Shown in pieces: positions 36,103 to 43,506 of a stretch of 50,288 bases of DNA (positions are counted from its first letter, which is position 1; each line of letters starts with the position of its first letter). The notes below the pieces were generated by a model. That model saw only the letters and a program-made list of their open reading frames with translations. It was not told the origin of the DNA and did not search any database. Where the stretch lies: NCBI RefSeq assembly GCF_028330965.1, contig NZ_JAQMUB010000048.1, positions 1-50,288 on the forward strand, given 5' to 3'. The translations under genes and the position numbers were made by a program. Origin of the DNA: Oscillatoria sp. CS-180. GTDB taxonomy: Bacteria > Cyanobacteriota > Cyanobacteriia > Phormidesmidales > Phormidesmidaceae.

Positions 36103-36729
36103 CTAGCCTGTGACAGAGGTTTTTAGCTTCTTGAGAATCTGGAGCACTTGTTCAAAATCATCCCCTCGATCAAATAGGAGTTCATCCGATAGAGCATATT
36201 CTGGCGAATGAGTGCGTTGTAGCTTAAGAAAGCGAAAGTTACTACCATTCGTTACTAATCCATATACGGGAGATTGCCCGTTAGGGTTAGCCAGCATGTA
36301 AGTAAGGCATTGAGGAATGGCATTAATCAGCGAGAACCGAGCATGCTTCGATTCCAGGACCAAGATCCAGAGTTGACCACTACAAACTAGGACATCAATC
36401 TTGCCACGATAGACCACATCTTGATCTTCAACCGTGAGATCAACGCTCGCTTCATCCTGCACTCGAAATTCACTTTGATAAAAGTCTGCCAAATCAAGCA
36501 GTGGTGACAGCACTACCATTTTGACGAGGTTCTCGGAGAGCTGCCCCCACTCCAACTGATACGTGAAATTCTGTCGGATATGGGCGAGTGCTAGCTTTGA
36601 GGGTTCTGTCAAAGCGGGAAGTTCCGTTTGCCATTCAGTAAAGAAACTGGCGTGGGTTGTTTTCACAAGTCCAAAGTCTTGCTGAAGAGCACGCAGGTTA
36701 ATTTGAGACGAAATTTGCTGAACTTGCAT
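36103..36729 (-). CDS. PD-(D/E)XK nuclease-like protein (annotated type I restriction R-like)
   Basis: A ~208-residue protein from the ATG at 36729 (a longer frame to 36765 adds twelve residues overlapping the neighbour). Its core reads VVYRGKIDVLVCSGQLWIL then VLESKHARFS and QCLTYMLANP: a D...E-x-K pattern followed by Gln, the active site of the PD-(D/E)XK nuclease fold, with a downstream strand NGSNFRFLKL. Cyanobacterial genomes have many such stand-alone proteins, often labelled type I restriction subunit R from N-terminal similarity. There is no methyltransferase, specificity or helicase gene nearby, so it is not a complete restriction system. It is divergent from the Uma2 remnant and convergent with tadA. 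Confidence 0.7.
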   Translation of the reverse strand: MQVQQISSQINLRALQQDFGLVKTTHASFFTEWQTELPALTEPSKLALAHIRQNFTYQLEWGQLSENLVKMVVLSPLLDLADFYQSEFRVQDEASVDLTVEDQDVVYRGKIDVLVCSGQLWILVLESKHARFSLINAIPQCLTYMLANPNGQSPVYGLVTNGSNFRFLKLQRTHSPEYALSDELLFDRGDDFEQVLQILKKLKTSVTG

Positions 36730-36836
36730 GGCAGCTGACAAATAGGAGGAGGTTGGCCGTCGCAATGAACCAATCGCCGCTGGCTAATTGGCGAGTCCCT
36801 TATGATAAAGGCATCCTTTCGTCGGCGACAACAGCA

Positions 36837-37241
36837 ATGGTCACGCTACAGCTTCGCCAATTAGAAGTGCCTATCGGTCAGCGCTTGCTGCTCCATGATG
36901 TGGACTGGGCGGAGTTTGAGTCTGTTCTAGATGAACTCGGACCGCATCGCGGTACACGCATTGCATACGACAATGGCATTCTGGAAATCATGGCTCCATC
37001 ACCAGAACACGAGTATTTCAAAGAAACCATTGAGGATGCCGTCAAGGATATTGCTGAGTCGCTAGAACGCAGCTACGAAAGCTATGGCTCCACGACCTGG
37101 CGACGGCACGCCGTACAAGCTGGGATTGAGCCTGATAACTGTGGGTTGGATATTCGAGCATTGCCAGCCCTCATTGAGCAACACCGCCATCAAGGCCGGT
37201 TGGCTCTGCGACGGGCCTTGAGAGCATGGGCTAGCCAGTAG
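36837..37241 (+). pseudogene. Uma2-family nuclease gene with internal in-frame deletion
   Basis: From the ATG at 36837 the product has about 134 residues; an upstream start at 36753 would add 28 unrelated residues. The first ~95 residues match cyanobacterial Uma2 proteins (VTLQLRQLEVPIGQRLLLHD, GTRIAYDNGILEIMAPSPEH, STTWRRHAVQAGIEPDNC). The family then needs about 60-70 residues with PPDLxLEID and VPEVWRY, holding the PD-(D/E)XK catalytic residues. Here IEPDNC runs directly into LDIRALPALIEQHRHQGR and ends RALRAWASQ, the normal C-terminal tail. So the catalytic core is missing without a frameshift, and the product should be inactive. Family lengths are from memory; the junction is inferred, not compared with a parent. 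Confidence 0.72.
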
Positions 37242-37259
37242 CGAAAGTCCAGAACACAG

Positions 37260-38669
37260 TCATAGAGCCAGCTTGGGGCGGTGATGTTGCCAGGGATTGG
37301 CTCGCTCTAGCTGAGCGGCCAGCGCCAATACGGTATCATCGGCGGCAGGCTGCCCGACCAGTTGGACGCCAAGGGGCAGACCGGCTGAAGTAAAGCCTGT
37401 AGGAATGGCGATCGCCGGCTGACCGCTGGCGTTAAAGGGAGGACAGGGCGCAATCCAATTGATGATGTTTTCCAAAATCTGTCCGCACCGAAGGGATTGC
37501 CACTCGCCGACCCGAATGGCCGGATTCAGATAGACTGGCAGCAAAATAATGTCATAGTCCTGAAAGGTCTCCACGATTCTGCGAGAGACAACCTGAAGCT
37601 TGCTGATAGCCCGTAGGTACTGACCGCTACGGATACGCCAAGCTCGCCACCAGAGCCAACGATTCATCTTCTCTAGAACGAAGAAGGGCACATTTGCCTC
37701 TGCTAGGACACACTGCCAGGCGATGGTGAAGGGTTCAATCAGCTCTGTCAGGTCGGGAGGCGGAAGTGACTCAACCGCATGACCCAGCGCTTCTAAACGC
37801 TGAGCTGTGTCGAGCACTGCCTGCTTGCAATCAGCATCTGCTTCACCAATCGGATTCACTGCGGTCACTACGCCCACTTTGAGCGATGGCGGATCCGTTT
37901 GGGTGACGTCCCAAAAAGAGGTTTCAGGCGGCGGCAGCCAATAGGGATCCCCAGTGACATAACCGGCCATAACGTCTAAAAAGGCTGCTGTGTCGGCTAC
38001 TGTCCTGCCAATAGGGCCGTTAGTGGCCAGACCCTCAAGCCGTTCACCCACTGGAGCAAAACTGACTCGCCCACGGGAAGGCTTGAGGCCGACCAGACCA
38101 CAGCAAAAGGCTGGGCCACGAACAGAACCACCACCGTCAGACCCCTGAGCGATCGCGCATAATCCTGCTGCCAATGCCGATGCGCCCCCACCGCTGGACC
38201 CCCCCGGCGTATGGGCTAGGTTCCAAGGATTGCGGGTCGGGAGAAAGCCTGGGGGTTCCGTGTAGGGAAAGGAGCCGAGCTGAGAGGTCGCTGTCTTACC
38301 CAAAATGACGAATCCAGCCTCTCGCAGGCGGCAAATCAGGCCATCATCTCTTTCCGCAATGCGGTTACGGGCAGCGGCAATACCGTAAGAACAGGGGACT
38401 CCGGCAATCGGATTTAAGTCTTTCACTGAAAGTGGTACCCCGAAAAAAGGCGGCAGCGTTTCTGTCGTAGTAGCCAGCAGTTCAGTTTTGGCTTGAGCAT
38501 CTGCGATCGCAGCTTCGGTCATCACTGTGAAATAGCTGCCCAGAATAGGATTCAGGCGATCAATGCGTTCTAGATAGAGTTGAGTCAGCTCTAGGGGAGA
38601 AACGGTTTTGTTTCGGATTAAGCGAGCCTGTTCTAGTGCTGGTGCGAACGCGAGATCTATCCTGTTCAT
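37260..38669 (-). CDS. Amidase-signature hydrolase
   Basis: A 469-residue amidase. The Ser-cisSer-Lys triad is visible: Lys in PLSVKDL (about residue 83), the glycine/serine-rich segment TPGGSSGGGASALAAGLC with the cis-Ser, and GSDGGGSVRGPAFCCGLVG with the nucleophile Ser. Other landmarks are LGKTATSQLG, GLKPSRGRVS and FNASGQPAIAIPTGFTSAG near the end. GatA, urea amidolyase and acylamide hydrolases share the fold; this is not GatA because the context and C-terminus differ, and the true substrate is unknown. It stands alone, convergent with the Uma2 remnant. Confidence 0.92.
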   Translation of the reverse strand: MNRIDLAFAPALEQARLIRNKTVSPLELTQLYLERIDRLNPILGSYFTVMTEAAIADAQAKTELLATTTETLPPFFGVPLSVKDLNPIAGVPCSYGIAAARNRIAERDDGLICRLREAGFVILGKTATSQLGSFPYTEPPGFLPTRNPWNLAHTPGGSSGGGASALAAGLCAIAQGSDGGGSVRGPAFCCGLVGLKPSRGRVSFAPVGERLEGLATNGPIGRTVADTAAFLDVMAGYVTGDPYWLPPPETSFWDVTQTDPPSLKVGVVTAVNPIGEADADCKQAVLDTAQRLEALGHAVESLPPPDLTELIEPFTIAWQCVLAEANVPFFVLEKMNRWLWWRAWRIRSGQYLRAISKLQVVSRRIVETFQDYDIILLPVYLNPAIRVGEWQSLRCGQILENIINWIAPCPPFNASGQPAIAIPTGFTSAGLPLGVQLVGQPAADDTVLALAAQLERANPWQHHRPKLAL

Positions 38670-38856
38670 GAATGAAGTTCAGATGTAGATAGGAACAACA
38701 ATCGACCGCCAAACGGTAACACGGGAGCTAGGCATCCTGGAACGCTATGACTCAAGAGTTAAAGAATCGATGTTGTCTTTCCCCCATTTCTATCAAAATT
38801 ATTTATAACTGAAGGTGTACGTAAGTTCGCCACTATTCATCGGCACGACTGACCTG

Positions 38857-39348
38857 ATGACAATGTCCCCAACCCAAGACGAGCAAGCTATTTACCAGGC
38901 CGAAGACGCTCAGGCCATTCTCCAAATTGCGATCGCCCGCCATACCGAAGAAGGTGAACTGACCCGTACCCAGCTATTTGAAATTGCAGAAGAGCTTGGA
39001 ATATCGGCGGGCACGCTGACTGAAGCAGAGCAGCAGTGGCAGCTTCAGCGGGTCGAAAGTGACGACTTAGAAGCCTTTAACCAATTTCAACGACAGCGAT
39101 TTCAAAGCCACCTCATTCGGTTTGTGATTGTCAATCTCATGCTGCTGGGATTGAACTGGCTGGCAGACGGTAGTCTCTCTTGGGCACTCTACTGTCTTCT
39201 CTTCTGGGGAACAGCACTCAGCCTACATGCTTGGCAAACGTATTACCCCAACACTCAACAGCATCGCCGTAGCTTTGAAAAATGGCGGCGACGAGAACAA
39301 ATCAAGCGCTCGTTTAGTCGCTTTATGGATTGGCTGATAGGAACTTAA
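38857..39348 (+). CDS. 2TM-domain protein with N-terminal helical segment
   Basis: A ~163-residue protein from the ATG at 38857 (38863 and a GTG at 38815 are alternatives). Residues ~15-65 are a soluble helical region resembling a small DNA- or protein-binding module (LTRTQLFEIAEELGISAGTL). Two membrane helices follow (IRFVIVNLMLLGLNWLADGS and LYCLLFWGTALSLHAW), then a basic tail (EKWRRREQIKRSFSRFMDWL). This is the pattern of 2TM-domain proteins found next to histidine kinases or as small membrane proteins; no function is established. It is transcribed alone, divergent from the amidase. Confidence 0.75.
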   Translation: MTMSPTQDEQAIYQAEDAQAILQIAIARHTEEGELTRTQLFEIAEELGISAGTLTEAEQQWQLQRVESDDLEAFNQFQRQRFQSHLIRFVIVNLMLLGLNWLADGSLSWALYCLLFWGTALSLHAWQTYYPNTQQHRRSFEKWRRREQIKRSFSRFMDWLIGT

Positions 39349-39477
39349 TTGCCTAAGGCTTAGCCGTTTCTATTGTCTTTTATCTATGCTAACCACCAAT
39401 AACCTCTATAAAGAGTTAATCTGTAATACATATACAGAGACTTGACTGACTGTAATAGATCCACGTAGAGGCAATTG

Positions 39478-39720
39478 ATGAGAATGGGACGAGCTGGACG
39501 CGCTCTGAAGGAAACTTTGGAGACGTACTCCATTAGTCAAAATAAACTAGCCGTCACGATGGGGATGGAACGCACTGTCGTTTATCGTTGGGTACACGAA
39601 CGCACAGACCCCACCGGAGAAACCATTGTAGAGATTGTGCGATCGCTTAACCAGCTCGATCCAAATGCAGCCAAAGCCTTCATTGCGCTCTATCTGGTTC
39701 CTATTCTGAACGAAGCGTAG
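39478..39720 (+). CDS. Small XRE-type helix-turn-helix regulator
   Basis: An 80-residue protein starting at ATG 39478, with AGAGG seven bases upstream. Nearly all of it is one Cro/CI-type helix-turn-helix: RALKETLETYSISQNKLAVT, then MGMERTVVYRWVHERTDP and ETIVEIVRSLNQLDP. The C-terminus AAKAFIALYLVPILNEA is a dimer helix. Such single-domain regulators are common in cyanobacteria, sometimes as antitoxins, but no toxin partner is adjacent on either side. Targets unknown. Confidence 0.85.
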   Translation: MRMGRAGRALKETLETYSISQNKLAVTMGMERTVVYRWVHERTDPTGETIVEIVRSLNQLDPNAAKAFIALYLVPILNEA

Positions 39721-39886
39721 ACAGGCTCAGTTTTAATTTAGCTTGGCAAAAATTACGGAATCGTCTTCTGGGATTGTGTAGTTTTCCCATGAAAGTAGAT
39801 TCGTATCCCCGTTAATTGGTGAAACTGTATTTTGTGGGTTTCCCAGACTCGGCTTGTTGATGACTTTTGCTTATTCGAAACGTTGA

Positions 39887-39977
39887 TGTAGCCGTCGCAG
39901 TTCCGTTAGGACCAGACGGTGAACCATCTGGCCAGGCGCTAAGCACTCGGATGCTATTGGGTGCACAGGCCTAGATG
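39887..39977. repeat. Dispersed repeat A, copy 3 (long form)
   Basis: About 91 bases upstream of the WD40 gene. The left part, TAGCCGTCGCAGTTCCGTTA then GGACCAGACGG, repeats the hairpin core of 11111-11147 with weakened pairing; the right part, including GCTAAGCACTCGGATGCT, matches 32388-32475. This copy links the other two, which share little directly. It lies in the likely 5' region of the downstream gene. Confidence 0.75.
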
Positions 39978-39998
39978 GCTACAGCTCTCTGTATTTAA

Positions 39999-41024
39999 GT
40001 GAACTCATCCGCCATGATGCTGCCTCATTCAACAAAGCTAGCGCCCACCTCTCCTGAAACTCATACTGTCTCTTCAGAGACCGGTTCTCTGAGGCAACAA
40101 TCCCTATCGTCGTCATCGCTCAACTTATTGGCCTTGGGAGGATGGCGCTGCACAAAAACGCTGGACGTGCATCGGAGCTGGGTCCGAACCATAGCCGTTA
40201 GTTCTGATAACCGATATGTTGCCAGCGGTAGCGGCGATACTAAAGTCGCTCTATGGCGCTATCCCCAAGGGGAATTGGTGACTCTGCTGGAAGGACACAC
40301 CGCCTGGGTTCGCTGTGTTGCCTTTAGTCCTGATAGCAAGCTGTTAGCCACGGCCTGCAACGATGACGTTATTCGACTGTGGGATGTAGAAACTCGATCG
40401 CTGGTGGATGTTCTGAAAGGGCACACCAATTGGATTCGAGCGATCGCCTTTAGCCCAGACGGTCGCTATCTTTTTAGCGGCAGTCAAGACAAGACGGTAC
40501 GGGTTTGGCAAATCGGACAGTCAAATCCGCTCAAAACACTGATAGGGCACGAGCACTGGGTCCGCTCGATCGCGATTAGCCCAGACGGTTCAACGTTGGT
40601 CAGTGGCGGACAGGATCATCAAGTTAGGATTCATCGATTGACGGGTCGGGGGACGAACCACAATCTAGTGGGTCATACAGCAGAGGTTCACTCTGTGGCA
40701 ATCAGCCCTAACAATTGGCTAGTGGCAACCGCAGGAGCAGACCGCACTGTCCGATTTTGGAAACTGAATAGCGGTCGTCAAATCACGGCGTTCAAGGCCC
40801 ATTCTGCCCCCATCAATTGCGTCACGTTCAGCCCCGATGGTGAGCTGCTAGTCACCGCTAGCAATGACAAGACGGTCCGCATTTGGCACATCGACAGTGG
40901 TCGCTTAGTGGGCCTTTTGGAAGGTCATGAAGGCTGGGTCTGGTCAGCGGTCTTTGCCCAAGACAGTCGCACTATCGTGAGTGGTGGCTGGAACGGCGAG
41001 GTCAGGATCTGGACACGGACGTGA
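39999..41024 (+). CDS. WD40-repeat protein
   Basis: A 341-residue protein forming one seven-bladed WD40 propeller from about residue 52. Repeats are clear: AVSSDNRYVASGSGDTKVAL, then LEGHTAWVRCVAFSPDSKLL, LKGHTNWIRAIAFSPDGRYL, GHEHWVRSIAISPDGSTLVS, GHTAEVHSVAISPNN, then ITAFKAHSAPINCVTFSPDG and LEGHEGWVWSAVFAQDSR. The first 50 residues are Ser/Thr-rich and disordered. The start is a GTG at 39999 or ATG at 40014/40017. There is no kinase, caspase or NB-ARC domain. WD40 propellers act as protein-binding platforms; no partner is evident, although the convergent neighbour is a Ser/Thr kinase. Confidence 0.88.
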   Translation: MNSSAMMLPHSTKLAPTSPETHTVSSETGSLRQQSLSSSSLNLLALGGWRCTKTLDVHRSWVRTIAVSSDNRYVASGSGDTKVALWRYPQGELVTLLEGHTAWVRCVAFSPDSKLLATACNDDVIRLWDVETRSLVDVLKGHTNWIRAIAFSPDGRYLFSGSQDKTVRVWQIGQSNPLKTLIGHEHWVRSIAISPDGSTLVSGGQDHQVRIHRLTGRGTNHNLVGHTAEVHSVAISPNNWLVATAGADRTVRFWKLNSGRQITAFKAHSAPINCVTFSPDGELLVTASNDKTVRIWHIDSGRLVGLLEGHEGWVWSAVFAQDSRTIVSGGWNGEVRIWTRT

Positions 41025-41061
41025 CGTGGGAAAGACAGCAGCACAGACATGGAGATGGGAA

Positions 41062-42687
41062 TCAACGCATGAGTCCACGTTTGCCATTGGGATATACGGT
41101 GGACCAGTTGGTTCGAGCAACGGCTAACTGATCGTCGGTGATGCGAGCACCCGTCAAATCAGCACCGCAGAGATTAGCTCCCTTAAGGTTGGCTTTTAGG
41201 AGGGTAGCGTAGCTCAAGTCTGCGCCTCTGAGGTCGGCATTCTGGAGATTAGCACTACTGAAATAGGCTCGGCCTAAGTTAGCGCCTCGTAGAGAGGCTT
41301 TCGTTAGGTCAGCACGACCAAAGTTGACATTGCTCAGGTCCGAATTTTGAAAATTAGCTTTCTGGAGCTTGGCATCAGAAAAGTTACCATCGCTCAAAGA
41401 CACCCTTTGTAGATCCACTGAGGTGAGCGTCAACATGGAAAAGTCGCGTCTGCCCTTGCCGTAGGAATCTTTGAGCGCGTCGGCACTCAGCTTTCCTGTG
41501 CCTCCAGAACGGGTGTTGCCCGTCGTGCGATCGCCCCTAGACCGAATGACGCTGTTCATGCCATACCCATTAACCGTATTGAGATTTCTAGAATTAGACG
41601 AACTGCGTGAACTAGCCCGTTCTCGTCGCGCTCGGATAGCAGCAGCCATACGAGACGATGGAGACTCCTTCTGTACCGGCGATCGCTTCTCTCGCAGATT
41701 TCGGTAAGCTGGATTGCCGTCAGCAGTGGGGTCGTTTCGTCCATTGCCAGAATTAGGGAAGGCCATGTTCTGGGCCAGACTGTCCATATACGGTTCTAGG
41801 TCAAGATCTCGCAGGATGGCCTCGACAGACTGGTAGCGATGACGAACCGAAATTTCCAGCATCTTTTGCAGCACTTGAGCGAAGTGATCACTCACATGGA
41901 CTAATCCGCGCCACATCATTTCCCCAGTCGTAGGGTCATAGTTCAAGTCTTTAGGTGACTTTGCGGTCAGCAGATAAATGCAGGTCACCCCAATGGCATA
42001 TAGGTCACTAGCATAGACAGGACGCATTGCCATCTGTTCAGGAGGCGCATAGCCCGGAGTCCCAATTGCGTAGGCCGTAAGCGTCGTCTGGTCCAACGTT
42101 TCAGAAGAGGGATTGACCTTGTCTTTAACCGCTCCAAAATCAATCAAGACTAGCTTTTTATCTTCATCTCGACGGATTAGGTTTGCGGGTTTGATGTCGC
42201 GGTGGATGACTTTGCTTTCGTGAACGTATTGAATCAGCGGCAGGGCTTCACTTAAAAACTGGCGCACGCCCGCTTCGCTGAAGGGACCGCCTTGCCTGAC
42301 TTCCTGTTGTAGTGTCTTACCGTTGATAAACTCTTGAACCAGAAAGAATTCTTGATTGGTTTCAAAGTAATCCAGCAGTCGAGGCAGCTGAGGATGATTG
42401 CCAATTTTGCCGAGAATCTTCGCTTCTCGTTGAAACAGATCCCGAGCCATATCTAAGATGTGCTGGGCATCGGCAGAGGGACGCAGTTGTTTAATGACAC
42501 ACAGCGGATGACCTGGAAGAGACTCGTCGCGGGCCAAAAAAGTCGCACCAAATCCACCCCGACCCAGCGCCCGCAAAGCACGGTAGCGATCGCGCAGACG
42601 CAACAAAGAGCCGCAGGCCTGACAATGGGTAACGCGGGGGGGGTTTTTGGGCTTTGGGCAGTCCAGATTGGTGCAATAACTACTCAT
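41062..42687 (-). CDS. spkB: Ser/Thr protein kinase with Cys motif and pentapeptide repeats (SpkB-like)
   Basis: A 541-residue eukaryotic-type kinase. The N-terminus has a Cys motif, C5-X4-C10 and C22-X2-C25, the redox-sensitive pattern described for Synechocystis SpkB. The kinase domain (35-300) is intact: glycine loop LGRGGFGATF (41-50), Lys 66 in CVIKQL, HRD 162-164 in HRDIKPANLI, DFG 183-185 and GTPGYAPPEQ. A Ser/Arg/Asn-rich linker follows (about 325-410), then about 20 pentapeptide repeats (A(D/N)LxxA, for example LRGANLGRAYFSSANLQNAD) to the end. SpkB has been linked to oxidative-stress tolerance. The symbol rests on architecture. It is convergent with the WD40 gene; direct repeats lie upstream. 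Confidence 0.9.
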   Translation of the reverse strand: MSSYCTNLDCPKPKNPPRVTHCQACGSLLRLRDRYRALRALGRGGFGATFLARDESLPGHPLCVIKQLRPSADAQHILDMARDLFQREAKILGKIGNHPQLPRLLDYFETNQEFFLVQEFINGKTLQQEVRQGGPFSEAGVRQFLSEALPLIQYVHESKVIHRDIKPANLIRRDEDKKLVLIDFGAVKDKVNPSSETLDQTTLTAYAIGTPGYAPPEQMAMRPVYASDLYAIGVTCIYLLTAKSPKDLNYDPTTGEMMWRGLVHVSDHFAQVLQKMLEISVRHRYQSVEAILRDLDLEPYMDSLAQNMAFPNSGNGRNDPTADGNPAYRNLREKRSPVQKESPSSRMAAAIRARRERASSRSSSNSRNLNTVNGYGMNSVIRSRGDRTTGNTRSGGTGKLSADALKDSYGKGRRDFSMLTLTSVDLQRVSLSDGNFSDAKLQKANFQNSDLSNVNFGRADLTKASLRGANLGRAYFSSANLQNADLRGADLSYATLLKANLKGANLCGADLTGARITDDQLAVARTNWSTVYPNGKRGLMR

Positions 42688-42743
42688 GCGACCCGAGGTG
42701 CAATGTTTGCCCGTCTAACATAACCAGGAGTCTTCGTTGAACA

Positions 42744-42770
42744 AATAATACTCAAACGAATAATACTCAA
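42744..42770. promoter_or_regulatory. Tandem 12-base direct repeat upstream of the kinase gene
   Basis: AATAATACTCAA occurs at 42744-42755 and again at 42759-42770, a 15-base period, 57 bases upstream of the kinase ATG. It could be a regulator site or a simple duplication within the promoter. Confidence 0.35.
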
Positions 42771-43137
42771 CTGTATACGATTCACCCTCAACTCCATGCT
42801 ATCTACACAACTATCTATACGCGGTGTAAATAGCCTCATCATGAAAACTAACGTAAGTGTCGTTACATTAACTCAATTATTCCCATGTTCCTAGAGGGGG
42901 TCTATGCCCTTCCTAAGTTTCCGGTGAAGTTTGAATACCAGAAACTGCAAGATTTTCACAACTGTGAGATTGACAGTATGAACATGTATTTTTTGAGAAG
43001 TTGAAAAATTTGTTCGATGAAGTTCCTGGGGTCTTCAACAATACTCTGAGTTCCGTTGTTTTACGGGGCTTTAGTTTCAAAAAACACACAGTTCGCTGGA
43101 TTTCTATTGATGTAAGCCGCTTTGTCCACAACGCTGT

Positions 43138-43258
43138 GGCAGCAATAGGCTCACCATTCAAAACCCTGGGAAAGCTTATCTGCCTTAGTTTTGTAGAGCT
43201 TTGCTCTTCTCGCAGAGTATTTTGAACTTTAAACTTTGAATTCCGCGTAGCGGTACTA
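43138..43258. repeat. Dispersed non-coding repeat B, copy 2 of 2
   Basis: Same orientation and length as 9102-9222. Shared blocks are CTCACCATTCAAAACCCT, GGAAAGCTTATC, TTTTGTAGAGCTTTGCTCTT and GAATTCCGCG..AGCGGTAC; differences are scattered single-base changes. It keeps the AGAGC-TTT-GCTCT hairpin. Confidence 0.85.
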
Positions 43259-43441
43259 GTCGTTGGGAGTCCAGGAGCCAGGACGTGACCGTTGGGGCTT
43301 ATTGCCAGCATCGATAGGTTGACGAAAGGTGTAAATTAGGTGAGGCAAGAACTGTGGAAACAGCCTCTATCTCAGCGTGATTGCTGGGACTTGGGGGCCT
43401 GAGTATGAAGAGTCCTTAAAGAATACCTATCATTGAGGTGA

Positions 43442-43469
43442 AGTCTGAGGAGACGATCGCCTCAGGACT
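43442..43469 (+). promoter_or_regulatory. Hairpin in the pheT leader
   Basis: CTGAGG and CCTCAG form a perfect 6-bp stem around a 9-base loop, extended to nine pairs (AGT with ACT) if one G is bulged. It lies 38 bases before the pheT ATG. No T-run follows, so it is not a plain terminator; it may affect leader stability or translation. Confidence 0.35.
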
Positions 43470-43506
43470 AAGGTTTGACAACTGTTAACGACACGCAAAA
43501 GAAACG

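Larger units (their letters stand above)
42771..43506. other. Intergenic region with dispersed repeat B and pheT leader
   Basis: About 740 bases with no convincing gene; a minus-strand frame at 42913-43311 spans repeat B and matches nothing. It holds repeat B copy 2 at 43138-43258 and the hairpin before pheT at 43442-43469. No rRNA or tRNA seen. Confidence 0.5.

Noticed and set aside
36103-37241. A complete restriction-modification or toxin-antitoxin system
   Set aside because: There is no methyltransferase, specificity subunit or antitoxin gene adjacent, and one of the two nuclease-like genes is internally deleted.
39478-39720. Antitoxin of a toxin-antitoxin pair
   Set aside because: The small HTH protein has no short partner gene on either side; neighbours are a 2TM protein and a WD40 gene.
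42913-43311. A 132-codon minus-strand reading frame between the kinase gene and pheT
   Set aside because: It runs across repeat B, shows no family likeness and no ribosome-binding site; the frame is accidental.
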